Positions 1-7,126 of a stretch of DNA of 64,000 nucleotides are shown in pieces. The notes below the pieces were generated by a model, which was not told the origin of the DNA, did no database searches, and saw nothing but the letters and a program-made list of their open reading frames with translations. Within the stretch, counting starts at the first letter, position 1; each line of letters starts with the position of its first letter. The translations under genes and the position numbers were made by a program. Source of the stretch: Lacipirellula parvula (GTDB taxonomy: Bacteria; Planctomycetota; Planctomycetia; Pirellulales; Lacipirellulaceae); assembly GCF_009177095.1 (NCBI RefSeq), contig NZ_AP021861.1:806001-870000 (forward strand), given 5' to 3'.

Positions 1-1125
1 GTCCTCGTGGTCGCGGAGGATGATGTGGCAATCGGCTGCCCGGCTTTGGGCGCCAGCTCCTGATCCCACGTCCGTGACTCGCTTCTCGGTCTGGTCGCCT
101 TTGGTGGAATGATGGACGAGGGTGATGGCCGCTTTAGTGGAACCGGCGATTTCGCTCAGCATGGCGTAGAAGCGAGCTTCGTCGGCGTTATCATTCTCGC
201 TGGCGTCGGCTTCGACGAACTTGTACTTGGCGTCGAGGATGATGAGGTTGTACTGTTTTGGTTCAAGGGCCTTCAGTCGTGGCCGCAGCTCGCTCAAGCT
301 TTTCGGAGCGTCGCGGAGCGTCCACACGTCGAGCCCCGTTAACGACACGCCCAATTCCTTCGAAACGCTCCGAAGACGAAAAGAGAGGTCTTCGGGCTGT
401 AGCTCGTTGTCCACCAATAAGACGCGACCTTGTTGGGTGGCATGGCCAAACCAGGGATGGCCGCCGGCGACGCAAAGTGCTAATCCATACATCAGCCACG
501 ACTTGCCTACTTTGCTGCTGCTGACGATGTTGGCGATTTGGCCCTCTCGAAAGAAGCCGTCGACTACTGCTGGCCGTTGTTCCGGGAAATTGGTTAATAG
601 TTCAGAGGCCGAGAATGAATCTTGGATGTCGCCGTTGCGAAATCTGTCGTACTCTGCATAGATTTCGCTGACCTTAGCGGCGGTGAATACGGCGTCGTTG
701 GCTGCCATGAGATCAAGCATCTCATCGCTAGTGAGGCGATTAAGGATCCTACTGCCGACGAAGCGGTCTAGCTCTTGAACGACGAAGGGAACTTCTCGCG
801 GGGTAGGCTTCCTATCCACCAAACCGAGAATGTCTTCGTAGGGATCGTCGACAGTTAGTTGCTTCGACAAGCGAGATCGTAGTAGCGAGCGGGTGGGTAC
901 GACGCCGTGCTCCGCATAGTCGGTGGCAATTTGGGCCATGACAAACATGCAAGCCATTGACTGGAAGAGATTCGGCCTGAGATATGGGGTGGCTTTGGCG
1001 AAGAGATCGGGCTTTTCGATCAGGACGGAGACTAAGCTCTCTTCAAAGGGTTGCCCCCAGTCGGTTGGACCTTCATCAAGTCGTTGTTCCTGGCTTAGTT
1101 CACGTAGTTTGTCTGAGAGGCCCAT
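1..1125 (-). CDS. RepA/DnaB-like replicative helicase ATPase (3' end outside window)
   Basis: Reading the minus strand from an ATG at 1125 gives 375 uninterrupted codons that run off the left edge, so the protein is incomplete. Residues 20-130 resemble a DnaB N-terminal helical domain. A RecA-like ATPase core follows: a P-loop variant SSSKVGKS at residues 202-209, a Walker B-like stretch NLIILDAKY ending near Asp298, and an LVHHSTKG motif of the RepA/AAA_25 type. Such proteins unwind DNA at plasmid or integrative-element origins. The neighbouring integrase, excisionase and resolvase suggest this one replicates or maintains the element. A perfect inverted repeat lies just upstream. The ATPase fold is clear; the exact subfamily is inferred. 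Confidence 0.8.
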   Translation of the reverse strand, partial: MGLSDKLRELSQEQRLDEGPTDWGQPFEESLVSVLIEKPDLFAKATPYLRPNLFQSMACMFVMAQIATDYAEHGVVPTRSLLRSRLSKQLTVDDPYEDILGLVDRKPTPREVPFVVQELDRFVGSRILNRLTSDEMLDLMAANDAVFTAAKVSEIYAEYDRFRNGDIQDSFSASELLTNFPEQRPAVVDGFFREGQIANIVSSSKVGKSWLMYGLALCVAGGHPWFGHATQQGRVLLVDNELQPEDLSFRLRSVSKELGVSLTGLDVWTLRDAPKSLSELRPRLKALEPKQYNLIILDAKYKFVEADASENDNADEARFYAMLSEIAGSTKAAITLVHHSTKGDQTEKRVTDVGSGAGAQSRAADCHIILRDHED

Positions 1126-1152
1126 CGTTGTCTTGCTCCGTATACAGCACGA

Positions 1153-1190
1153 CCCCGGCGGGTGAGCAAGACAAAGGTGGCCCGCCGGGG
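1153..1190. repeat. Perfect 10-bp inverted repeat upstream of the helicase gene
   Basis: CCCCGGCGGG at 1153-1162 pairs exactly with CCCGCCGGGG at 1181-1190 across an 18-nt loop. It starts 28 bp upstream of the helicase ATG, in the likely leader or promoter. A second, weaker pair (GTTAGTTGG / CCAACTAAC near 1194-1254) lies beside it. It could be an operator, a leader hairpin or part of an origin. The pairing is seen; the role is not known. Confidence 0.45.
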
Positions 1191-1518
1191 CCGGTTAGTT
1201 GGTTTGGGATGCGTCTTGCTTTGAGGTGGGTCGCCGGGCTGTTATCCAACTAACGGCCGGCGTCCACGGTAGGTTTGCCGAGGAGGCAGTTGATTCGTCG
1301 GGATTCCATGGGGCCAACGAGGGCGATGTTAGATTCCATAGAGGAATGCCGACTCCTCACGAACGTTAGTCGACCGAACGAGAGACGGGTAGAGGTGAAG
1401 GAGGGCATCGACGAAGATGTCTCGTCCTGTCGCTTCTAGGCGCCAATTATTTTCGGCGTCGGCCTAACCGACCTACTTAAATCCACGGACGACGATTCGA
1501 GAAGCCAGAGGTGAAGCC
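1191..1518. other. Gene-free stretch between divergent genes
   Basis: This is the remainder of the roughly 390 bp between the helicase gene (minus) and the DUF6933-like gene (plus). It must hold both promoters and possibly origin sequences for the element. Apart from the short inverted repeats near 1194-1254 I see no open frame with convincing protein features and no RNA gene. Confidence 0.4.
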
Positions 1519-2022
1519 ATGGTCATCCGACTTTCGCAGAAGCTATCAAAGAGGGTGGGCGAGACGCCAACGAACGTCCTGCCGCTCGACCAGAACCTGC
1601 TGGCTGATTGGTCGGGGCATTTGTTCACCGCCGATCGAACCCAGTACGTCATCCTGACGAACACCGCCTCGCTCTATTCGGCGGTCTTCTATGGTCGAGG
1701 CGTGACGGATGGGGGGCGATTGATCCAACGTGGCCTGGAATCCGTTCGCGGCGTGATGGTGGACGATGGACTGGGGTTTCTCTACTTGCGGTTGGTGGCG
1801 CTGTCGGCGGCGAGCGTCATTTTCTCGAAGTCGCTGAATAGATCCGTCACCGGGTCGATGAACGATCTGATCAACTGCGCTAAAGTCTGGCTAACCGAAG
1901 CGGAGCTCTCACCCTACGACACCTCCTTCAAGCTCAACGACATGCCGATGTCGGCGATCAAGTACGCAAACCCCCGCGAAGCGCTGAAGTCGCTGTCGGC
2001 CGAAATGCCGGAGACGGCATGA
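1519..2022 (+). CDS. DUF6933-like hypothetical protein
   Basis: This 167-residue protein has the look of DUF6933: a short N-terminal strand rich in Ser/Lys, then a segment of the form LFTADRTQYVILTN (about residues 36-49) followed by a Leu/Phe-rich stretch. No catalytic motif is recognised and the family's role is unknown to me. The ATG at 1519 is preceded by an AGAGGTGA ribosome-binding-like sequence. It is the only rightward gene among the first genes of the element and is divergent from the helicase. The family assignment is from memory of the motif and is moderate. Confidence 0.55.
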   Translation: MVIRLSQKLSKRVGETPTNVLPLDQNLLADWSGHLFTADRTQYVILTNTASLYSAVFYGRGVTDGGRLIQRGLESVRGVMVDDGLGFLYLRLVALSAASVIFSKSLNRSVTGSMNDLINCAKVWLTEAELSPYDTSFKLNDMPMSAIKYANPREALKSLSAEMPETA

Positions 2023-2133
2023 AGTTATGGGATATTCCCAAAGGGTCGGCAGGCGGACGCTATTCTCAAGGGTGGTCCAACGCCAATTCCTCAACGGCGG
2101 CGCCGAACCTATTCCGACGCCTCCTGACGGAGT

Positions 2134-2159
2134 TATTCTCAAATGGTCATTTGAGAATA
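2134..2159. repeat. 26-bp near-perfect palindrome between convergent genes
   Basis: TATTCTCAAATG and its exact complement CATTTGAGAATA flank a 2-bp centre. It sits 112 bp beyond the DUF6933-like stop and 15 bp before the stop of the minus-strand gene at 2174. The stem is AT-rich and has no long T tract, so a protein-binding or recombination site is as likely as a terminator. A partial half-site (TATTCTCAAG) occurs near 2061. Confidence 0.55.
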
Positions 2160-2173
2160 GGGTCATACTTCTA

Positions 2174-2560
2174 TCATCTCATTGCATCAATATTGTAGTT
2201 GGGACTTGATCGTAGGTTCTCTAGTACAACTTCCCAATCCGCACCTTCATGCGGCGGCAACTCGCTTACCGCATTCAACCAATCTGCTACTATGTCTCGC
2301 AACATTTTTGGCCAACGAGTATCACTCAGAGACAAATTTCGTTGCTGTTTGGGGTAGCCCCAAAATGGTGGCCCGATATTGGCTCCGCTACAGACAATTT
2401 GTATCTCGTTCGACATAATCGTAAGAGTTGCCCAGCCTGGGGCGGGCCACCATTTCCACACTTCGAAGACATTTCCATCGAGAGTGCAGCGGGGCAATAC
2501 GCGAAAGCCCTCGTGCTCCAGCTCGTCCGACAAGATTCTCCACCAACTCCTATGTGACAT
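2174..2560 (-). CDS. Hypothetical protein, Trp-rich, 128 aa
   Basis: Not recognised. The 128-residue product begins MSHRSWWRILSDELEHEG and is rich in Trp and Pro, with a compact alpha/beta look and no signal peptide or membrane segment. A WPKMLRDIVADWLNAV helix near residues 82-97 and an acidic C-terminal helix are typical of a soluble globular protein. Base composition is clearly less GC-rich than the chromosome to the right, as in the rest of the element. Real-gene status rests on length and residue composition. Confidence 0.5.
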   Translation of the reverse strand: MSHRSWWRILSDELEHEGFRVLPRCTLDGNVFEVWKWWPAPGWATLTIMSNEIQIVCSGANIGPPFWGYPKQQRNLSLSDTRWPKMLRDIVADWLNAVSELPPHEGADWEVVLENLRSSPNYNIDAMR

Positions 2561-2644
2561 TTATCTGAAATCCGATTTTAGAAAGTTTGAAAACGGGAAC
2601 AGCAGCGGATTATGCGCATTTCACAAGTGTATTCAACTTGACGG

Positions 2645-3328
2645 TTGAAATTGTTGCGAGGGACTTGGTTAGAGCATTTAAGGAAGTACTTTCGAAAAGC
2701 CGTTCGTGCTAGAAAAAGCAGTTCCTCTTCAACCCTCTGGAGCTGCCCATTGCGCCGATTCAATTACACGAGCTACCTCGCGCCGAACGATCCCAAACGC
2801 CAGCGAAAAGAGCTTTACGGCAAGTTCCGCACAGCCGCAGCGAGTCCGCACGATGTTGCCAAGGAGTTTCTCGCGACCCTTCACGATGCCGTGCTACTGA
2901 ACGTTGAGGGTCGCATCGACTCAGAAGTCCTGTCGAAGAACAAACTGCGACTTACCTACTCGTTCGAATCGCCCTTCTCTGGCACAGCCCTCGTCGAGAT
3001 GCAAGAGGTCGAAGAGGCGGCGACGCACCCGCTGACTCAAGAGGGTTTCATTGCCTGGGCGGAAGATCGTGTTGAGGCCGAACCAGTAGTCGACGGCAAA
3101 CCTAACTCTGTAGAGTTAGAATTGGCGGGCGTCCTGCACGAGCGGCTTGTGGAACGATTGTACGAAGAGAAGGCCAGGGACTTACAGGCTTGGCTCAGCG
3201 ACATTCTCTGGTCCGGCCACAGAGGCTACAGCGAGATGCCGCGCGAAGAATTGTTGAATCAGTTGCAAATCGAGTTCATCGAAGACGCCGAAGAGTCATT
3301 CGATACGGTCGAGGACGCCCTCGAATAA
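2645..3328 (+). CDS. Hypothetical acidic protein, possibly N-terminally damaged
   Basis: The open frame gives 227 residues from a TTG at 2645. From about residue 45 on it looks like genuine protein: amphipathic and acidic, ending in EDAEESFDTVEDALE. The first 45 residues are Arg/Ser/Lys-rich and unconvincing. In the neighbouring frame over about 2711-2775 the peptide FNPLELPIAPIQLHELP reads well but lacks a start, because a stop precedes it. That suggests either an internal start or a frameshift that has broken the 5' part. No family recognised. Confidence 0.45.
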   Translation: MKLLRGTWLEHLRKYFRKAVRARKSSSSSTLWSCPLRRFNYTSYLAPNDPKRQRKELYGKFRTAAASPHDVAKEFLATLHDAVLLNVEGRIDSEVLSKNKLRLTYSFESPFSGTALVEMQEVEEAATHPLTQEGFIAWAEDRVEAEPVVDGKPNSVELELAGVLHERLVERLYEEKARDLQAWLSDILWSGHRGYSEMPREELLNQLQIEFIEDAEESFDTVEDALE

Positions 3329-3354
3329 CTCGGAACTGACGGCATCAACGTCAA

Positions 3355-3385
3355 CGGCGGAGGGGGCTAGCAGCCCCTTCCGCCG
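3355..3385. terminator. Hairpin between convergent genes, probable bidirectional terminator
   Basis: CGGCGGAGGGG pairs with CCCCTTCCGCCG around a short GCTAGCAG centre, with one mismatch. It lies 27 bp past the stop at 3328 and 34 bp before the minus-strand stop at 3419. Position and strong GC stem favour transcription termination for both sides, though no long T run follows. Confidence 0.5.
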
Positions 3386-3418
3386 TGACTGTATCCATAT
3401 AGTTACCAACTTGCCGCA

Positions 3419-3628
3419 CTACTCGAACGGCTTGATTTCTTCCGGAACCATCGAAAGTTCGGTGAGGACGTGACCCATCGCGTCGCAGACGTCGAACCCG
3501 CTCCACTCCTTCGCTGGGTCCCAGAGGAATTTATCGGCTTCCTCGTCATACCGGAGGTAGAGGGCCTGCTGCAACTCATTAACGATGCGTTCCAGTTCGT
3601 CGCGGCTGAGATCTTTGGGACGTTGCAT
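3419..3628 (-). CDS. Small hypothetical protein, 69 aa
   Basis: Not recognised. The ATG at 3628 gives a 69-residue acidic protein beginning MQRPKDLSRDELERIV. It contains a leucine-rich helix, then YDEEADKFLWDPAKEWSG and VCDAMGHVLTEL. A longer reading to 3739 exists but its N-terminal extension is Arg/Ser junk overlapping the next gene, so the shorter start is preferred. Similar small acidic proteins with a W-D-P-x-K-E-W segment are common in planctomycete mobile regions. It ends the minus-strand run of small genes. Confidence 0.5.
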   Translation of the reverse strand: MQRPKDLSRDELERIVNELQQALYLRYDEEADKFLWDPAKEWSGFDVCDAMGHVLTELSMVPEEIKPFE

Positions 3629-3657
3629 GGCGTCTCTCCAGGTTGATGTCGATACGA

Positions 3658-3936
3658 TCACGATTTGGAGTTGCTGTCGTCGGTGAAGAGTCGGCGAAGC
3701 AAGAGAATCAGTCCGGCGGCAACGGCCGCATCGATCCACCCGCGTCGCTTTCGGCCGTAGTTGACGGGCTTCAAGTCCCCGCTGTAATCCAATCCCCGCA
3801 GATCAGCCACAATCCATTCGAGGACCGTGGCGCACTCTGCCAACTCGGCTGCATTAGCTCCTGGCCGACGCATCCGTCGAGCCACATCGGTGAGCGTATC
3901 TTGGAGCCAATCGGCCTCGACATCGGGATCGATCAC
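3658..3936 (-). CDS. Small hypothetical protein with C-terminal hydrophobic helix, 92 aa
   Basis: The first 50 residues form a helical domain (WLQDTLTDVARRMRRPG). A basic patch KRRGW near residue 64 precedes a short hydrophobic stretch AAVAAGLILLLRRLF that may anchor it to the membrane. Its ATG overlaps the TGA of the upstream gene in an ATGA arrangement, which implies translational coupling. No known family. Confidence 0.5.
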   Translation of the reverse strand: MIDPDVEADWLQDTLTDVARRMRRPGANAAELAECATVLEWIVADLRGLDYSGDLKPVNYGRKRRGWIDAAVAAGLILLLRRLFTDDSNSKS

Positions 3937-4535
3937 GAATACGCCTCCATGAAGTTAGGCCAGTGGGAAACGTCTCGACTCTTCCAGCCATAGCGTTGTG
4001 GCTGGTACGCAGACCAGTCGACCTCCTCAATCCTTTTACTAGCACCGAGGGCCGCTTCATCAACTTTGTCGAACGGGGCCGGGCAAAGGGGTTGTTCCAG
4101 CGCCCGTCGACCAATCCAGAGGCTGTCGGGTTTGCCATGCAGCTCCACGCCTTCGAGCCAATGAGTCGGTAGAACTGGTTCAACGTCCTCCGACGGTTCG
4201 ATGAGTGCGCACCAAGGGCGAGCGACTCGCAGCTTCCACCCGGTCTCGGGAATGCGCACTCCCGATCCGGCAACCGCCTCTAGCAGCTTTAGAACGCTAC
4301 TGTTGGCAAGTCCGAGTCGATCGAGGCCGAGACTGGCGAACCGTCCCGCGAAGAACTCCCACTCAGCGGGCAATTGTCGGGCGAATCGACAGACTTGCAC
4401 CCAACGCAAGCACATCTCGCGCATCTCGCCGTCGAGTCCATGGATGTATTGAAGATACGTTGACGTGGCCCAGGGATTCTCATCTAGCGGATCACGCGGT
4501 CGCTCAGTCGGCGGCTTGAAGAAGGAAGGCGGCAT
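3933..4535 (-). CDS. Hypothetical protein, 200 aa, within the element's small-gene operon
   Basis: Not recognised. The 200-residue product is soluble-looking, with many Trp and Arg residues, including LQYIHGLDGEMREMCLRWVQ near 28-47 and a long central region with WLEGVELHGKP. It starts 3 bp after the MazG-like gene's stop and its stop overlaps the next start by 4 bp. The three genes are therefore probably one transcript. No catalytic motif is visible. Confidence 0.55.
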   Translation of the reverse strand: MPPSFFKPPTERPRDPLDENPWATSTYLQYIHGLDGEMREMCLRWVQVCRFARQLPAEWEFFAGRFASLGLDRLGLANSSVLKLLEAVAGSGVRIPETGWKLRVARPWCALIEPSEDVEPVLPTHWLEGVELHGKPDSLWIGRRALEQPLCPAPFDKVDEAALGASKRIEEVDWSAYQPQRYGWKSRDVSHWPNFMEAYS

Positions 4536-4538
4536 ATC

Positions 4539-5090
4539 TTAAAAGTCGAGACGATCGTGCTCGCTGACGTCTGGATCCCCTGTCCTCAACGCAGCGTAGT
4601 GAGCGAGAAGTGATTCGAGATCGGGCGCCTTAAAGTCGGGGCCCTTGAATGCTTTGCCACATGCAGTCGTCACGAGCGGCAGCTTTGACCAATTGCTTTC
4701 ATGCACCGCCTCGAATACTTCGGGGAGTGGAATGCCGGTGGCCACAGCGTCGCCAAGCAATACGTAAAACCGGTCTCCAAGTGCGTCGGCGGTTTTAAGG
4801 AGATCTAGCTTGCCATTCGCTGCAAGCCACTCCCCCAGTTCCTCCACCGCCATCGCCGCCCGACTAAGTAGAGCATCCTCCGTACCGTTGGCAGCTCCCA
4901 CCAGTTCCTTCGATAGCGCCATCAGTCGTTCGCTAAACACCAAGGCCGATGCCGGATCGCATTTTAGAGTTTGGGGCGTCGCGGCGATCGGGGCCTTGAT
5001 GCGTTGATGGAAGCGTCGCACCAGGCCGACGCAAGCTCGTAGCGACAGGAGATCGTCGTCAAATGGATATGGGGGCAACGATCTATCCAC
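4539..5090 (-). CDS. MazG-like / PRA-PH-superfamily nucleotide pyrophosphohydrolase
   Basis: Residues 75-150 carry the all-alpha NTP pyrophosphatase signature: an acidic EELGEWL helix, then DALGDRFYVLLGDAVATG, then VFEAVHESNWSK. This matches the EExxE, ExxD/DxxY and H-x-SN-x-K pattern of the PRA-PH/MazG superfamily, whose members hydrolyse nucleoside triphosphates to monophosphates plus pyrophosphate. The protein has 183 residues, with an unassigned 70-residue N-terminal part. In mobile elements such enzymes may clean altered nucleotide pools or counter defence signals; that role is inference. It is the only recognisable enzyme in this small-gene run. Confidence 0.8.
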   Translation of the reverse strand: MDRSLPPYPFDDDLLSLRACVGLVRRFHQRIKAPIAATPQTLKCDPASALVFSERLMALSKELVGAANGTEDALLSRAAMAVEELGEWLAANGKLDLLKTADALGDRFYVLLGDAVATGIPLPEVFEAVHESNWSKLPLVTTACGKAFKGPDFKAPDLESLLAHYAALRTGDPDVSEHDRLDF

Positions 5091-5190
5091 CTATAGTAGG
5101 GGTAACCATGGACGATAGTAGAAAAATGCACCCTATATATTGTCAAATGCCTCTTCTGCCGAGACAAAGGTTTCTCGCGTGTAACGAGCC

Positions 5191-5631
5191 TCAGGCATTC
5201 AGCTCTGTTCCGTAAACGTCGAGCGTTAACGCGAGAAAGTAGCCTCGCTGCTCGTCGTGGTGAAACGTCGCGATCACCGGTACTTTGGCTTCCTCTGGCG
5301 GCGGGCCGATCGAATACCGAAATCTCGTCATGCTGGGGAATCGGTCGAGCAGGAATCGCAGCCCAATCAGTACGAAGATGCCCAAAGGCTCCTGACGATG
5401 GGCTCGTTCGAACTCGACAGGATCGATCTCCCGTTCCACCAGCGTGCGAATGCGAGGGTCGAGCAGCACGGGGTATTTGATCCCCGCCATGGCTGCTGAA
5501 ATTGAAATGTTTTCGTACTCGCTCCAGGCGAGATCGATGGCAGGAGGTTGGTCGACGTTGGGCTTCGGGTTCAAGTCGTTCCCTTCGAGTTGGACTTTGA
5601 TCTTCGCTGACTTCGAGCCGTTTTGGCACAA
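5191..5631 (-). CDS. Hypothetical protein, 146 aa
   Basis: Not recognised. It is a soluble alpha/beta-looking product with a segment IGLRFLLDRFPSMTRFRYSIGPPP near residues 88-111 and a strand-rich C-terminus. The ATG at 5631 overlaps the upstream Zn-ribbon gene by 61 bp. A TTG that overlaps that gene's TGA (about 5573) would give a four-base TTGA overlap and may be the true start. It is followed, after about 100 bp with an AT-rich patch, by the MazG-like gene. Confidence 0.45.
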   Translation of the reverse strand: MCQNGSKSAKIKVQLEGNDLNPKPNVDQPPAIDLAWSEYENISISAAMAGIKYPVLLDPRIRTLVEREIDPVEFERAHRQEPLGIFVLIGLRFLLDRFPSMTRFRYSIGPPPEEAKVPVIATFHHDEQRGYFLALTLDVYGTELNA

Positions 5632-5984
5632 TCAGGGCATCGAGTCACTTGGAAAACGTCCGAAGTGTGAACTAATCGCCGGTTCTTGCAGCCTTCGGCC
5701 TGGCATTGAATCTCGACTGTTCGCCGCCCCTTGTGCGGACCATCGGCGTGGGCAGCGAGCGTCCCGGCGATGACGTGAGGGTATTTGGTTCGCAACTGCT
5801 TTTCTGCCGCGGCGAGCTCTTGAGGAACTCCTGCCTTTGCCGCCTTCGTCGTTCGTTTTGGCTTGGCGGTCTTCGGTTGCTGAGCGAGGATGGAGCGAGC
5901 CTTACGAAGGGAAAGGCCATGTTCAGCGGCGTAAACTCGTGCTCGTTCCCAGGCGGCTTTCAGCGGTTCAGAGTTCGCAGCCAT
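5571..5984 (-). CDS. Putative Zn-ribbon protein, 137 aa
   Basis: A basic Lys/Ala-rich N-terminal half (AKPKRTTKAAKAG) is followed by a possible zinc-binding module with cysteines arranged CQAEGC...CPDC (residues about 94-118). It ends in another basic tail. Basic plus Zn-ribbon character suggests nucleic-acid binding, but this is an inference from composition. It lies upstream of the hypothetical gene at 5191 on the same strand. Confidence 0.5.
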   Translation of the reverse strand: MAANSEPLKAAWERARVYAAEHGLSLRKARSILAQQPKTAKPKRTTKAAKAGVPQELAAAEKQLRTKYPHVIAGTLAAHADGPHKGRRTVEIQCQAEGCKNRRLVHTSDVFQVTRCPDCAKTARSQRRSKSNSKGTT

Positions 5985-6070
5985 GGCGGATTCTGTAGCG
6001 AGAAATGGAGCGTCATCGGTCTTCTGGCATCAAGCGGCTCTTGCGTGAACCCCGGTTAGATATGCAGAGG

Positions 6071-6718
6071 TCAGTCGGTGAGCGTCAGCATCTCCACGCC
6101 GTTTGCGAGCTTTTGACGCTGCTTGGTCGGGACGTACTGTTCGTGGACGAAGGCGTTGAGCCGGCCCACTCCGACTCCCAAGGCTTTGGCGATCTTGATC
6201 TGACCAACGCCACGATCAAGCATCTCAGTCGCCTTCTTAGGGCAGAGATAGTTCTTCCGCGGTCCGATCTGACTGCCACGGGCGCGGGCGGCACGCATGC
6301 CGGCCTTGGTCCGTTCGCGGATAAGGGACAGCTCATACTCACTGAGCACCGCCAGCAGGTTGGCCTGCAGTCGGCCGACTGGCGTGTTGATGTCAAAGCC
6401 TTCCCGCAGGCTGATAAGCGTGATATTGGAGTCGTTGATCGCACAAAGGATTTTGACCAAATGCGGCAACGATCTGCCAAGGCGGTCAAGGGCCGGAATC
6501 ACCACGATGTTTACGCGTCGACGGCGGATCGCTTCCCAGAGCTCGTTCCAGGCGGGACGTGAGTCCTTAGCACCACTCTCGCCGAGGTCGATGTACTCGA
6601 TGACTTGCTTCCAACCACGATTCTGAGTGTATTCGCGCAGATCCCTGAGTTGGGCGTCTGGGGATTGCTCGCCGGTTGAGACTCGGGCGTAGACGGCGAC
6701 TTTGGGCTGGCTCGGCAT
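6071..6718 (-). CDS. Serine recombinase, resolvase/invertase family
   Basis: The N-terminus reads VAVYARVSTGEQ with the catalytic Ser near residue 14. It is followed by conserved DLGESGAKDSRPAW, LDRLGRS and LREGFDINTPVGR segments typical of Tn3-type resolvases and DNA invertases, then the E-helix region ERTKAGMRAARARG. A small C-terminal HTH follows, about residues 160-200. At 215 residues the length is normal for a small serine recombinase. It cuts DNA through a 5'-phosphoserine link and could resolve dimers of the element or invert a segment. Its site is not identified. The flanking genes run in the same direction. Confidence 0.9.
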   Translation of the reverse strand: MPSQPKVAVYARVSTGEQSPDAQLRDLREYTQNRGWKQVIEYIDLGESGAKDSRPAWNELWEAIRRRRVNIVVIPALDRLGRSLPHLVKILCAINDSNITLISLREGFDINTPVGRLQANLLAVLSEYELSLIRERTKAGMRAARARGSQIGPRKNYLCPKKATEMLDRGVGQIKIAKALGVGVGRLNAFVHEQYVPTKQRQKLANGVEMLTLTD

Positions 6719-6774
6719 CTTTCAGTCCTGGCGTGTGGATCACAACTTCTAGCCACAAAATCAACGAATAACAA

Positions 6775-7092
6775 TCAATCGTTGCAGTAGCGGCTCCACA
6801 CGCGAGGGCCATGCTCCGATTGGACCCATAACGCTCCGTGAACTGCCTCCACTACCGTCGCTAGAGCATCGGGATCGGCCACCGAGATCTTGGGCGTCAA
6901 ATGCAATTGGCCGGGCCAGGTGGTAGGCCAAGGCGGCAGGAAAGCCAACGTATTGTCTTTACAGACAAGACGTACGCTCAGCGACGGATGATACTTAATG
7001 CTTGCCACAACTGTTGTAATACCCGCGAAATTTGCTGATTCGACCGCGTAGTATTTCGATAGCTCGCGGGCGATGGCTTCTAAAATCAACAT
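6775..7092 (-). CDS. Hypothetical protein, 105 aa
   Basis: Not recognised. It has 105 residues beginning MLILEAIARELSKYYAVESANFAG, with a mixed alpha/beta pattern, a central Pro/Trp patch (LPPWPTTWPGQLHL) and no membrane segment. It sits between the resolvase and the integrase on the same strand. Gene status is supported by balanced residue use and by the absence of a better frame. Confidence 0.45.
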   Translation of the reverse strand: MLILEAIARELSKYYAVESANFAGITTVVASIKYHPSLSVRLVCKDNTLAFLPPWPTTWPGQLHLTPKISVADPDALATVVEAVHGALWVQSEHGPRVWSRYCND

Positions 7093-7126
7093 GCTTCACC
7101 TATTTGGGACTAAACCAAATTGAGAT

